Shown in pieces: positions 36,875 to 46,300 of a stretch of 64,000 nt of DNA (position 1 is its first letter; each line of letters opens with the position of its first letter). This DNA is from Pontibacter pudoricolor. Lineage in GTDB: Bacteria > Bacteroidota > Bacteroidia > Cytophagales > Hymenobacteraceae. The notes below the pieces were generated by a model. That model was given only the letters and a program-made list of their open reading frames with translations, was not told the DNA's origin and made no database searches. Made by a program: the position numbers and the translations under genes. The stretch is taken from the NCBI RefSeq assembly GCF_010092985.1, contig NZ_CP048106.1, positions 2,480,001 through 2,544,000 of the forward strand, in the 5' to 3' direction.

Positions 36875-39406
36875 TTGTCAGAGCTACTCAATTTTAATTA
36901 CCCGCCCGAGCCGGCCGTAGACCGCGTTACGCTTTTTGCTGATGTGATCCTGCCCCTGCCGTTGCCTAAACTATACACCTACCGCATTCCGTTCGAGATG
37001 AATGATGAGGTACTGGTCGGTGTGCGGGTAATTGTGCAGTTCGGCGCTAAAAGGGTGCTTAGCTGTATAGTTGCCGAAATTCACGAACAAGCCCCGGCAG
37101 ATTACCAGGCCAAGTATATACTGGATGTGCTGGACGATACGCCTATAGTTACCGTACCACAGCTCAAGCTTTTTAAGTGGATTGCGGATTACTATATGTG
37201 CACACTCGGCGAAGTGATCAATGCTGCGTTGCCCTCTGCTTTAAAACTCAGCAGCGAGTCGCGGATACAGTTGCACCCGCACTTTAACCCCGAAGAAGAC
37301 GACATTCCGCTGGCTGCTCAGGAAGTGAAGATAATTTACGCGCTGCAGCACAACCAGGCCATGACCTTTACGGATATTGGCAACCTGTTGCAGGTTAAAA
37401 GCTACCACAAATACATTAAATCGCTGATCCAGAAAGAAGCGATCATTATATACGAGCAGGTAAGCGACAAATTCTCGCCCAAGGTGGTGAAGAAGATTCG
37501 CCTGAGCGAACATTTTGTGCACGGAGAAGGCATGCTGGAAGAACTGTTCGAGCAGCTGACGCCAAGACCAAAGCAGCTCGACATTCTGTTAAATTACCTG
37601 CAGAAAGTACCGGTGCACCAGGACGTAAACCTGAACTATAAAGGCATCGAGAAATCAGCACTTACCAATAACCCGCACCTGTCCAAATCATCCATCGATT
37701 CGCTGATAAAGAAAGGAGTGCTGGAGCAGTTCGACCAGATCATTTCCCGTTTCCCGGTTGATGATTCGCCGCGCCAGCTGCCCATGAATTTATCGGAGCA
37801 CCAGCTGCAGGCGAAAGATGAAATACTGGGCTTGTTTAAGGAGAAAGATACTGTGCTGTTGCATGGCGTTACAGGTAGCGGTAAAACTGAAGTATATATC
37901 GACCTGATAAAACATGCCCTGGAAGGCGGCGGTCAGGTGTTATACCTGCTCCCCGAAATTGCCCTTACGGCCCAGATCGTAACCCGCCTGATGAAAGTGT
38001 TTGGCGAAAAACTGGGCGTGTACCATTCCAAGTTCTCAGATAACGAGCGGGCTGAAGTGTGGCAGGGTGTGCTTTCGGGCAGGTTCCAGGTGGTGGTTGG
38101 CGTGCGCTCTGCTGTTTTCCTGCCGTTCCATAATTTGTCGCTGATTATAGTTGACGAAGAGCACGAAGCCAGTTACAAGCAATACGACCCGGCTCCGCGC
38201 TACAATGCCCGCGAAACTGCCCTGATGATGGCACATTTGCAGGGAGCTAAAACCTTGCTGGGTTCTGCCACACCATCTATAGAGACCTACTATAACTGCA
38301 AAACCGACCGCTGGGGGCTTGTAATGATGCTGAAACGCTTCGGCGAAGCGCAACTACCCGACGTGGAACTGGTGAATACCCGCGAAGAGCAGCAGCGCAA
38401 ATCCATGCACAGCCACTTTTCGAGCAAGCTGTTAGATGGTATTGAGGCGCGCCTGAAACGAAAGGAACAGGTTATCCTTTTCCAGAACCGACGTGGCTAC
38501 GCGCCTTTCATTTCCTGCGACGAATGCTCCTGGATCCCGAAGTGCCGTAACTGTGCCGTGAGCTTATCTTACCATAAATTCAGCGGTGAGCTGCGATGTC
38601 ATTACTGCGGCTACCACGAACGTATGCCTTCTGATTGCCCGGCCTGTGGCGCAACTACGCTGAAAAGCATGGGCTTTGGTACCGAAAAGATAGAAGACGA
38701 CCTGAAACTGATGCTGCCAAGCGCCGAGGTGCAGCGCATGGACCTGGATACTACCAAAAAGAAAAACAGTTACCAGCAGATCATCGCCGATTTTGAGAAT
38801 GGAAAGACCAACGTGCTGGTAGGCACGCAAATGGTAACCAAAGGCCTGGACTTCGAAAATGTGAGTCTGGTGGGTATACTTAACGCTGACAGTATTATTC
38901 ACTTCCCCGATTTCAGGGCGCATGAGCGGGCATTCCAGTTATTTGTGCAGGTAAGCGGACGCGCTGGTCGTAAAGGCAAGCCGGGCACCGTTATTATCCA
39001 GACCCGCGACCCGATGCAGGCTATTTTCCGAAAGGTAAAAAGTGTGGACTACGAAGCCTTGTATGCGCATGAGATCGAAGAACGGATGCGTTTTAACTAT
39101 CCGCCTTTTGTGCGCATGATAAAAGTAACCGTAAAACATGCAGATGAGCGGACATCGGAAAACGCAGCTATAGTTCTGGCAAAGGACCTGACCGACAGGT
39201 TAGGGAAACAGCAAGTGCTGGGACCTGAAATACCATATATTTTCCGCATCCGGAATCTGTTCCTGAACGAGATACATATTAAGATTCCACGTGAAAACGT
39301 AAACCTGCGCACAGCCAAGGGACAGATCGCGATGGCTATTCAGCAACTATACCTGATGCCGGACTTTAAAGGAATAAGGGTGGTGGCCGATGTTGACCCG
39401 ATGTAG
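36875..39406 (+). CDS. priA: Primosomal protein N', replication-restart helicase PriA
   Basis: 843 residues. It begins with TTG at 36875: a TAG lies four codons upstream and the first ATG would remove the conserved DNA-binding N terminus (VDRVTLFADVILPLPLPKLYTYRIPF). Walker A is GVTGSGKT at 331-338, with the DEEH box in LIIVDEEHEASYKQYDPAPRY. The zinc-binding insertion, CDECSWIPKCRNC followed by CHYCGYHERMPSDCPACG, holds the eight cysteines. The helicase C part includes GTQMVTKGLDFENVSLVGILNAD and QVSGRAGRKGKPG. PriA reloads the replisome at stalled forks. Confidence 0.97.
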   Translation: MSELLNFNYPPEPAVDRVTLFADVILPLPLPKLYTYRIPFEMNDEVLVGVRVIVQFGAKRVLSCIVAEIHEQAPADYQAKYILDVLDDTPIVTVPQLKLFKWIADYYMCTLGEVINAALPSALKLSSESRIQLHPHFNPEEDDIPLAAQEVKIIYALQHNQAMTFTDIGNLLQVKSYHKYIKSLIQKEAIIIYEQVSDKFSPKVVKKIRLSEHFVHGEGMLEELFEQLTPRPKQLDILLNYLQKVPVHQDVNLNYKGIEKSALTNNPHLSKSSIDSLIKKGVLEQFDQIISRFPVDDSPRQLPMNLSEHQLQAKDEILGLFKEKDTVLLHGVTGSGKTEVYIDLIKHALEGGGQVLYLLPEIALTAQIVTRLMKVFGEKLGVYHSKFSDNERAEVWQGVLSGRFQVVVGVRSAVFLPFHNLSLIIVDEEHEASYKQYDPAPRYNARETALMMAHLQGAKTLLGSATPSIETYYNCKTDRWGLVMMLKRFGEAQLPDVELVNTREEQQRKSMHSHFSSKLLDGIEARLKRKEQVILFQNRRGYAPFISCDECSWIPKCRNCAVSLSYHKFSGELRCHYCGYHERMPSDCPACGATTLKSMGFGTEKIEDDLKLMLPSAEVQRMDLDTTKKKNSYQQIIADFENGKTNVLVGTQMVTKGLDFENVSLVGILNADSIIHFPDFRAHERAFQLFVQVSGRAGRKGKPGTVIIQTRDPMQAIFRKVKSVDYEALYAHEIEERMRFNYPPFVRMIKVTVKHADERTSENAAIVLAKDLTDRLGKQQVLGPEIPYIFRIRNLFLNEIHIKIPRENVNLRTAKGQIAMAIQQLYLMPDFKGIRVVADVDPM

Positions 39407-39550
39407 GAATTATTTTTTGGCCGAAAACATCGTTTTTAAGCAGGGAAGGCACTTTCAGAAAAAAGTTTAAAATATTTTAAGCTTTTCACACAATAAACCT
39501 AACCTTTCCAAAACCGCGGCGTATAAATTGATACCTTTGGCTAAAAGTTG

Positions 39551-39603
39551 AAAACCTGAAAATCTTAAGCATCTACCAAGAAACTTACGGATTTTCAGGT
39601 TTT
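39551..39603. terminator. Bidirectional terminator between priA and the small membrane protein gene
   Basis: AAAACCTGAAAATC (39551-39564) pairs perfectly with GATTTTCAGGTTTT (39590-39603), followed by T-rich sequence and preceded by A-rich sequence. The 25-nt loop is large. It suits the converging priA and 39608-39781 genes. Confidence 0.7.
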
Positions 39604-39607
39604 TCCT

Positions 39608-39781
39608 TTATATCCCCTTCCGTAGCCTGTAAACGTACATTATGCCGGCCAGCAGAAACAACACGCCCAGCACTATATTCATAATATCTTCATCGCCCTG
39701 CGCGTAGCGATAAGCATTTAGCCCGGCAGCTCCAAAACAGGCAATAGCAAGTATAATTTTAAAGGTTCGGTTGTCTCTCAT
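39608..39781 (-). CDS. 57-residue membrane protein, function unknown
   Basis: Translating the minus strand from the ATG at 39781 to the TAA at 39608 gives a 57-residue protein. It starts MRDNRTFKIILAIACFGAAG, has a short polar centre around YAQGDEDI, then a second hydrophobic helix (MNIVLGVLFLLAGIMYVY) and a basic end RLRKGI. The two-helix hairpin with a positive tail reads like a real small inner-membrane protein, and it has its own terminators on both sides. No family is recognised. Confidence 0.65.
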   Translation of the reverse strand: MRDNRTFKIILAIACFGAAGLNAYRYAQGDEDIMNIVLGVLFLLAGIMYVYRLRKGI

Positions 39782-39855
39782 TATAGTTTATAGTGTGTTA
39801 TTAAGCCTAAGCCCTAAGATATAGGTTAATAGCTAACATACATAATGGCATTATA

Positions 39856-39892
39856 TAAAAAAGGTCTTCCGGTGTATGTCGGAAGACCTTTT
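39856..39892 (-). terminator. Intrinsic terminator of the first M14 peptidase gene
   Basis: AAAAGGTCTTCCG (39859-39871) pairs perfectly with CGGAAGACCTTTT (39880-39892) across an 8-base loop. Read on the minus strand it ends in a run of Ts, 16 bases after the peptidase stop codon. Confidence 0.88.
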
Positions 39893-39907
39893 CAGCTTTA
39901 GCTATAG

Positions 39908-42466
39908 TTACTGCCCTACAACAAAAACGGCATTCCCGAACATCAGTTTACCACTGTGCCAGAACCCACGAAACAGCGGATTATCAGCCATATAAATTAC
40001 CTGTCCGTTGCCCATTGGCTGTGCGCCCAGTATCAGCGCATTCTGTAGTTTCTCTTTTATGGCGGAGCCTACAAAGCCGGTGGTATAGTTGTCCTTTTTA
40101 AGCACGCCCACGTTCCAGCCTTCTTTCAGGTACTCAAATGTGTTTGATGAGCGGATAAGGGCAAAGTAAGTATCGCCGTAGCCAAATGCCAACGGGTGCG
40201 ACTTATCCAGGTTCACACGGAACACACTGCCCTGCACTTCTTCAGCCAATGCTTCACGCTCGCGGTCGCCGTAGGTTTTCAGGTATTGGTAGGGATTCTC
40301 CTCTTTCTTTTCCTTTGCCTTCTCGCCTTCCGCTTTATCCTCTCCCTTTTTCTTCAGGTCAAAATCCTTTTTACCAACCAGAAATGCGGCTGCACTTTCC
40401 ATGGCAATTAGTTTACCACCGCTTTTTACCCAGTTTTTTACCTGCTCCAGCGTCTGCTCGTCCAGCACCTTATTGTAATTACCTGACGGAAGTATCAGTA
40501 CATCGAATTCGTGCAGGGGCACATTTTTAAAGTAGCTTGTATTGATGGCTGTAACCGGGTAATTGATCTGCTGCTCGAAATAATGCCAGACCTCCCCAAA
40601 AGCATATGGCGAAACGCCCTCGCCGGTCATTAAAGCTACTTTAGGCATTTTAAGATAACGAACCGAACCTGATCCGAAATCAGCACCGCTGCTTACAAAA
40701 CCTGTAGCCGTAGCAGCCAGGTCTATAGTTTGCTGTTTAGCCAGATCACGAACTATAGCATCAAATTTGTCACCCAGCTTTTCGTTTCCGGTACGGGTTA
40801 TAATAAGCGTACCAGCCGCGTATTGCTGCTTGTCTGTTTCGAACGCTTTTTCAGCCATGCGCACTTTTATACCCTGCTTCATCAGCTCCGTCAGGAATTT
40901 AAGGTCCTGCAGGTTGTTCCAGCGCACCAGGTAGGCGTATGGTTTTTCTATAGTTGGCGTGGCTATAGTTGCTGCAGCATGCTGTTTGTTTTGCGGCTCC
41001 AGTTTCTTTTTCATAGCATACGCCTGCACGCCAAAAGCGTAAGGCATCGCCCAGGAGGTTATGTCGTAAGTCAGGGAATCTTCCAAAGCTGCATTTGGCT
41101 CAAACAGAACCTTCACCAGCGTAGACTTCGGCTGATACATGCTGATCACCAGATCCTTCTCCCCTACTTTTACATTCTCTTCTTTGCCGGTGCTATAGTT
41201 AAAGCCCCGCCCTGACGAGCTTTTGCCGGCATAGCCGTATTGTATCTGCTGACGATCCAGGTAATCGGTGAGTGCTTTTACGTTGCCAGCTCTGTTGCCG
41301 TCAGCTTTTACTACAAAGGCTTTATAGTTGCCGCCTGGTTTGTTCAGATTGTTCTCATAATACTTTTTGAACTCCTGCTTTATCTGGTCGGCTTTTTCGG
41401 AAGTAGCCTGCATAGTTGCCATGCTGGCCGCTACGTGGTGCGCAATCCTATCTGTTAAGGTAAGTGTATCTCCGCTTTGTGTTTTAATGGCTAAACCCGC
41501 TCTGCCGGATCCGCCCTGCTCATAGGTCATGCCGATGGCACCGTTAAAAGTAGGCCATGTATCGCCATAACTAGGGTAAAACAGGTCAAAGCTTTCGCGG
41601 GTAAAATACAGCCAGTTGTTCTTGTCGAAATAAGAGCGGTTATAGTCGCCGATAGTGTTCTGAAACTGGCGCTGCCAAGGCGTTATGCTTTCGTGAAAAG
41701 GCTTTGCCGCCGGCGAAAAGTAATAGGGCGCTTCTACTCCCATTTCATGAAAATCAGCGTGCACCTGTGGCAGCCAGTTGTTATAAACTGCCAGGCGCTG
41801 CTTCGATTCTATTTGTGTTTGCCAGGCCCAGTCGCGGTTCAGGTCGAAGTAATAATGGTTTGGCCTGCCGCCCGGCCATGGCTCATTGTGTTCCCAGGCA
41901 TATGGCATTGCGTTTCCGCCCTGCGCCGCTGCCTGCTTGTACCACTGCACGTAACGCTCACGACCGTCCGGGTTTACACAAGGGTCAACTATAACCAGTG
42001 TATTTTTCAGCCAGTTCTGCGTTTGTGTATTGGCAGGGTTTGCCAGTTCGTACAGTACCTGCATTACCGCTTCCGTACTCACCGATTCATTGCCATGTAT
42101 GTTGTAGCTCATCCAAACTATAGCCGGCTGGCTTCCCTGTGCCTGTCCCTGCTGTACACCCGCCAGTTTTAAGTTATTTTCCCTTATCTCCTCCAGGCGT
42201 GGCAAATTCTCTTCTGATGCCACATATGCCAGCACCAGTGGCCTACCTTCGTAGGTTTTGCCATATTCCTGTAGTTTTATACGGTTAGGTGCCTGCGCCG
42301 CCAGGTAATTTACATAGTCGAGCACACGGCTATGAAACGTAAACTGCTCCCCGAGTTTGTAACCCAGGAACTGTTCAGGCGTCTGTATACTTTGCTGCGC
42401 CCATGTAACCTGCACATTCATCCAGATCAGTATAAAAACAGGCAGCCACTTAAGAGATTTTCTCAT
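39908..42466 (-). CDS. Secreted M14 family zinc carboxypeptidase (paralogue 1)
   Basis: 852 residues with signal peptide MRKSLKWLPVFILIWMNVQVTWAQ. The M14 domain covers about 45-370: zinc ligands H and E in SYNIHGNESVSTEA, substrate Arg in VDPCVNPDGRERYVQWY, third ligand in QVHADFHEMGVEAPYYF, and catalytic Glu probably in IGMTYEQGGSGRAG. The C-terminal part contains a class I glutamine-amidotransferase-like fold (VALMTGEGVSPYAFGEVWHYFEQ, VLILPSGNYNKVL, SGGKLIAMESAAAFLV), interrupted by a Lys/Glu-rich stretch (about 720-745). It probably trims peptides outside the cytoplasm. A related gene lies at 51901. Confidence 0.92.
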   Translation of the reverse strand: MRKSLKWLPVFILIWMNVQVTWAQQSIQTPEQFLGYKLGEQFTFHSRVLDYVNYLAAQAPNRIKLQEYGKTYEGRPLVLAYVASEENLPRLEEIRENNLKLAGVQQGQAQGSQPAIVWMSYNIHGNESVSTEAVMQVLYELANPANTQTQNWLKNTLVIVDPCVNPDGRERYVQWYKQAAAQGGNAMPYAWEHNEPWPGGRPNHYYFDLNRDWAWQTQIESKQRLAVYNNWLPQVHADFHEMGVEAPYYFSPAAKPFHESITPWQRQFQNTIGDYNRSYFDKNNWLYFTRESFDLFYPSYGDTWPTFNGAIGMTYEQGGSGRAGLAIKTQSGDTLTLTDRIAHHVAASMATMQATSEKADQIKQEFKKYYENNLNKPGGNYKAFVVKADGNRAGNVKALTDYLDRQQIQYGYAGKSSSGRGFNYSTGKEENVKVGEKDLVISMYQPKSTLVKVLFEPNAALEDSLTYDITSWAMPYAFGVQAYAMKKKLEPQNKQHAAATIATPTIEKPYAYLVRWNNLQDLKFLTELMKQGIKVRMAEKAFETDKQQYAAGTLIITRTGNEKLGDKFDAIVRDLAKQQTIDLAATATGFVSSGADFGSGSVRYLKMPKVALMTGEGVSPYAFGEVWHYFEQQINYPVTAINTSYFKNVPLHEFDVLILPSGNYNKVLDEQTLEQVKNWVKSGGKLIAMESAAAFLVGKKDFDLKKKGEDKAEGEKAKEKKEENPYQYLKTYGDREREALAEEVQGSVFRVNLDKSHPLAFGYGDTYFALIRSSNTFEYLKEGWNVGVLKKDNYTTGFVGSAIKEKLQNALILGAQPMGNGQVIYMADNPLFRGFWHSGKLMFGNAVFVVGQ

Positions 42467-42601
42467 GTTATTAGGTATAGGAATGAAAAGGGAAGTAAAC
42501 TACAGGGGTAAATTTACTGATTTTTCACAGCAATTATGTTTTATACTTTTTTAGCCAAAACTGGTTTATATAGTTATAGGTAGCTTTCGTAAATTGTAAG
42601 T

Positions 42602-43291
42602 ATGCTGCTAAATAAACATTTGGTGAGGTTGCTTTTAAGATTAGTTTATAGTTTAGGTATACTGGTATTTCTAACTATAGCTACAGCCCTTATACTTAGT
42701 GTTTTACCTGTAAATACAGGTTTTGCGCAAACCCAGCAAAATGAGCATATCGAGATCTATATCACCTCCAATGGCATCCACACCGACTTCGTGTTACCAG
42801 TTGCGACACCTTATATAGACTGGCGCAACAAGATAGGTTTGCAGCATTTTGCCGGTGCAGACAGCAGTTTTACACATATAAGTTTTGGCTGGGGAGACCG
42901 CGAGTTTTACATGGAAACCCCGGAGTGGAGCGATCTTACCTTAAAAGTTGCGCTCTCAGCTATGTTCTGGCCATCCCCATCAGCCATGCACGTGGAATAT
43001 ATCCGGAGGCCCTTAATGCCAAACAAACACCAACGCCCGATCCGGATCACTCCCGGGCAATACCAGAAGCTTGTAACCTATATCTATCGTTCGTTCCAGA
43101 GCAGAGACGGCAACTTTATGCTTATTCCAGGCAAAGGCTATAGTTCTACCGATAATTTTTACGAGGCCCGCGAAAAATTCTACTTCCCTAAAAACTGCAA
43201 CAACTGGGTGAATGGTGGCTTAAAAGCCGCCGGCCTAAGAGCTGCTTTGTTCGCACCCTTTCCTTATGCTGTTATGCGCCACTACAGGTAA
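42602..43291 (+). CDS. DUF2459 / TIGR02117 family membrane-anchored protein
   Basis: 229 residues. The N-terminal helix (LLRLVYSLGILVFLTIATALILSVLPV) anchors it; the rest is extracytoplasmic. The family pattern is clear: IYITSNGIHTDFVLPVATPYIDW, then HISFGWGDREFYMETPEWSDLTLKVALSAMFWPSPSAMHVEY. The end NCNNWVNGGLKAAGLRAALFAPFPYAVMRHY contains a conserved Cys-Asn pair. These blocks suggest a papain-like (NlpC/P60-type) arrangement, but activity is unproven. It is transcribed divergently from the M14 gene over 135 bp. Confidence 0.82.
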   Translation: MLLNKHLVRLLLRLVYSLGILVFLTIATALILSVLPVNTGFAQTQQNEHIEIYITSNGIHTDFVLPVATPYIDWRNKIGLQHFAGADSSFTHISFGWGDREFYMETPEWSDLTLKVALSAMFWPSPSAMHVEYIRRPLMPNKHQRPIRITPGQYQKLVTYIYRSFQSRDGNFMLIPGKGYSSTDNFYEAREKFYFPKNCNNWVNGGLKAAGLRAALFAPFPYAVMRHYR

Positions 43292-43343
43292 TAGCTAGCT
43301 TACTTCTATAGTTGGTAGTACTGAATGAGAACCTTCTAAAATG

Positions 43344-43370
43344 AAAAAGACGGGTAATGTACCCGTCCCT
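43344..43370. terminator. Terminator between the DUF2459 and adhesin genes
   Basis: GACGGGTA (43349-43356) pairs perfectly with TACCCGTC (43360-43367) across a 3-base loop. On the minus strand a T5 run follows, matching the end of the adhesin gene (stop at 43393). On the plus strand the downstream tract is weaker (CCTTTCT), so it may also serve the DUF2459 gene. Confidence 0.8.
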
Positions 43371-43392
43371 TTCTGCTTTAAACCCTAATAGT

Positions 43393-46300
43393 TTATTTCT
43401 TCATTAATTTAAAATTCGTTGTTATGCCATTCAGGCGAGTAGTAACTATGTAGATGCCTGCCGGTAACCCTTCTCCCAGGTCTAACACTGCTGAACTTCT
43501 ACCTTTAGCTACCTCTATCGATTTTGTCATCAGCTTTTTGCCCATCAGGTTAGTCAGCGTTACTTCCATAGTTGCATCCTTCTCCGAGTCCACATCCAGT
43601 TTCACTTCGCGCACGAATGGGTTAGGATAAACAAACACACTGTTAACAACATCTCCAAAAATTACCATCTGCGGGCCGTAGTAAGCATGCTGCCCATCCG
43701 AATCGAGTTGTTTTAACCTGTAATAGCGTGTGCCAAACTTACCATTTTCCTTATCTACAAATTCGTAGGTCTGTTTTATGGAGGTGTTGCCATTCTTGGT
43801 CGGCACAAACTGCAGTTGTCTATAGTTCACGCCATCCTGCGATACCTGCACTTCAAAGCCTTCGTTGTTTTTCTCCATGGCCGTAGCCCACGTCAGTACC
43901 GCATTATTCTCTCTGCGGGTAGCTTTAAAGTACATGAGCTCTACTGGCAGTGGGGTAATGGTTCCTATGAAGAATGCAGTGATAGTAGGTGAAATATAAC
44001 ACTCATTCACCGTTGAACCGATTATAGTGATATTCACCTTGATTTCGTACGGGTTATCGTTTTCTGCAACACGTTCATATACATTTGTACTTGTTTTAGC
44101 TGCAAATGCCCATTGTGTATCATCCTGCTCAGGAGACTTCACAAACCAGGTATACTCAACAATTTCCCCATTCTTAGCGAAGTCATTTACCACTGTAAAC
44201 ACTGCCACCTCGCCTATTTTAACCGGATCAGTATCAGTGATTGGTCTTCCATCGGTTTTATGTGTGGCGAATATTTCTCCTATCGCAGGTACATTAGGTT
44301 TAATTGTCAGCGTACCCATTTCCACTATTACCCCGCCAGGTGTGCATGTTCCGGTTACTTTCACAGTGTAAGTACCATTATTGGCTACCTGCGCATTCGG
44401 TATGTTCAGCGTATTGCTATTATTACCTATAGATGCGTTGTCTTTAAACCATTCATAAGCAAGACCTGTACCTGTTGCTGTTACACTCATTGTTACAGCG
44501 CTACCCTGGCATTGTGTTGTAGCCGTAAGGTTTGGAGATGCTACAACAGGCTCATTAACTATAAGCGTAGCAATGGCAGAAGTTAATACGCCACATGTAC
44601 CGGTAACTCTTACAGTATAATCTCCGGCATCTGCTGCAGTAACTGATGTTATATTTAATGTGGCTGCAGTAGCACCCTGCAAAGCAGTAGTTCCTTTGTA
44701 CCATTGGTAAGTCAGGTTTGTACCGGTTGCTGTTGCGCTGAATGATGCCGGACTACCTGGACAAACTGTTAAGCCTTGCGGCTGTGAAGTGAGCCTGGTC
44801 AGCGGATTAACTATAAGCTCTGTAGTATTGGATGTAACCGTTGAGCTGCAAACTGATGTAGCACTGTTGCTTACCGTTACATAATACTTGCCGGCATCAG
44901 ATAAAGCCAGGTTGCTTATAGTGATTGCATTAGTTGTAGCACCGCTTATTTTTCCTTGAGTATCTACAAGTGGTGTGGCAGAACCTTCCTTATACCAGGC
45001 ATACTGCAGGTTAGAACCTGTAGCTGTTACACTTAAAGTTACACTTCCGGCTTCGCACTGAGCTGGTGTAGCAGTAAGGTTGGCTGTCAGAGCCACATTC
45101 TGATCGATCCTTATTGTTATTGCCTGAGAGGTTTCAGGATCTGAGCTACATTTTGAGCTGGTTACAGTGTCAATATCTGATGTGAACTCTAAATAAACCT
45201 GATCTCCATTCTGGAATGTACTTCTTGGCTTTGTAATACTTATAGTAGTTCCGCTTACTCCGGTTGTTGTTGCCAATAAAATATCAGCTACTCCACTGCG
45301 TCTGAGATACCATCTAACTGTTACATTAGCAGCTTCCCAGCCTCCAACTAAGTTTCCTAAAGTCGCGGTAAGTGTTACATTACTCTGATCGTTAGGGTTA
45401 TAACACCAGGCAGGCACACTGCTTAATGTCATAGAGTAACCTTGTGGCTCGCTAAAGTATATTCTGCTGGATAAAGCACCTAAGCCTGGACCGCATATTG
45501 TGCCGGCATTTTTAGGGCTAACCCAGACACCAACCCAGTCCGTGGCAGACAGACCGGCAAACCCTCTTGTTCGGGCATCGTTTCCTATTGTACTGCCATC
45601 AGATCTGCTACGAGTCCATCCGTAAGTAAATTGATTTACCTTCGTATCTTGTCCATCACCTTCATTGACTTTTGCACCACTATTTCCCAAAATCACCTTC
45701 GCTTCAAAGTATCTATAGGCGTACTGCTTTATGATTGCAGGCGTGTTAGCAGGAACATAGTTTGCTATATACTCTGGGTTTGGAGCTGGCTCTTCATTAT
45801 CAGCTACCACCTGCCCCTGCGCGTTTAGTGGCTGTCCAGCAGCATTTGTCATGTATGGATAGATCACTCGTTCAATATCCCGGTAAACATGAGCTTTATA
45901 GTCTGTGTTCTGACCCCTACAAACCGGGAACGGATCAGCAGTAACAACTACAGTGTATTTGGACTCTCTGACAGTTACAGTTTTGCTCACTGTGCTAGTG
46001 CACTGATTAGGGCTTGTCCCAGTAGTTAGTGTATATGTAATCATGTGTGTACCGGCTCCCGCTGTACATGGGTTAAAAGTAGTTCCACTCACACCTGGCC
46101 CAGCAAAGACCCCATTTGCTGGCGATGCAGAAAGAGCGATAGGCCCCTGACCTGTAAAGAATTCGCTGGTAGTGGCGAGTGTTCCGGTAAAGCTAACAAC
46201 CGGATTAGGATTAACCCTTACCGTTACATTTTGGGTATTTGTACAGCCATTAGCTGTCATTTGCACCGCATAAACTACATTTATCGCACTAGCTGTAGTA

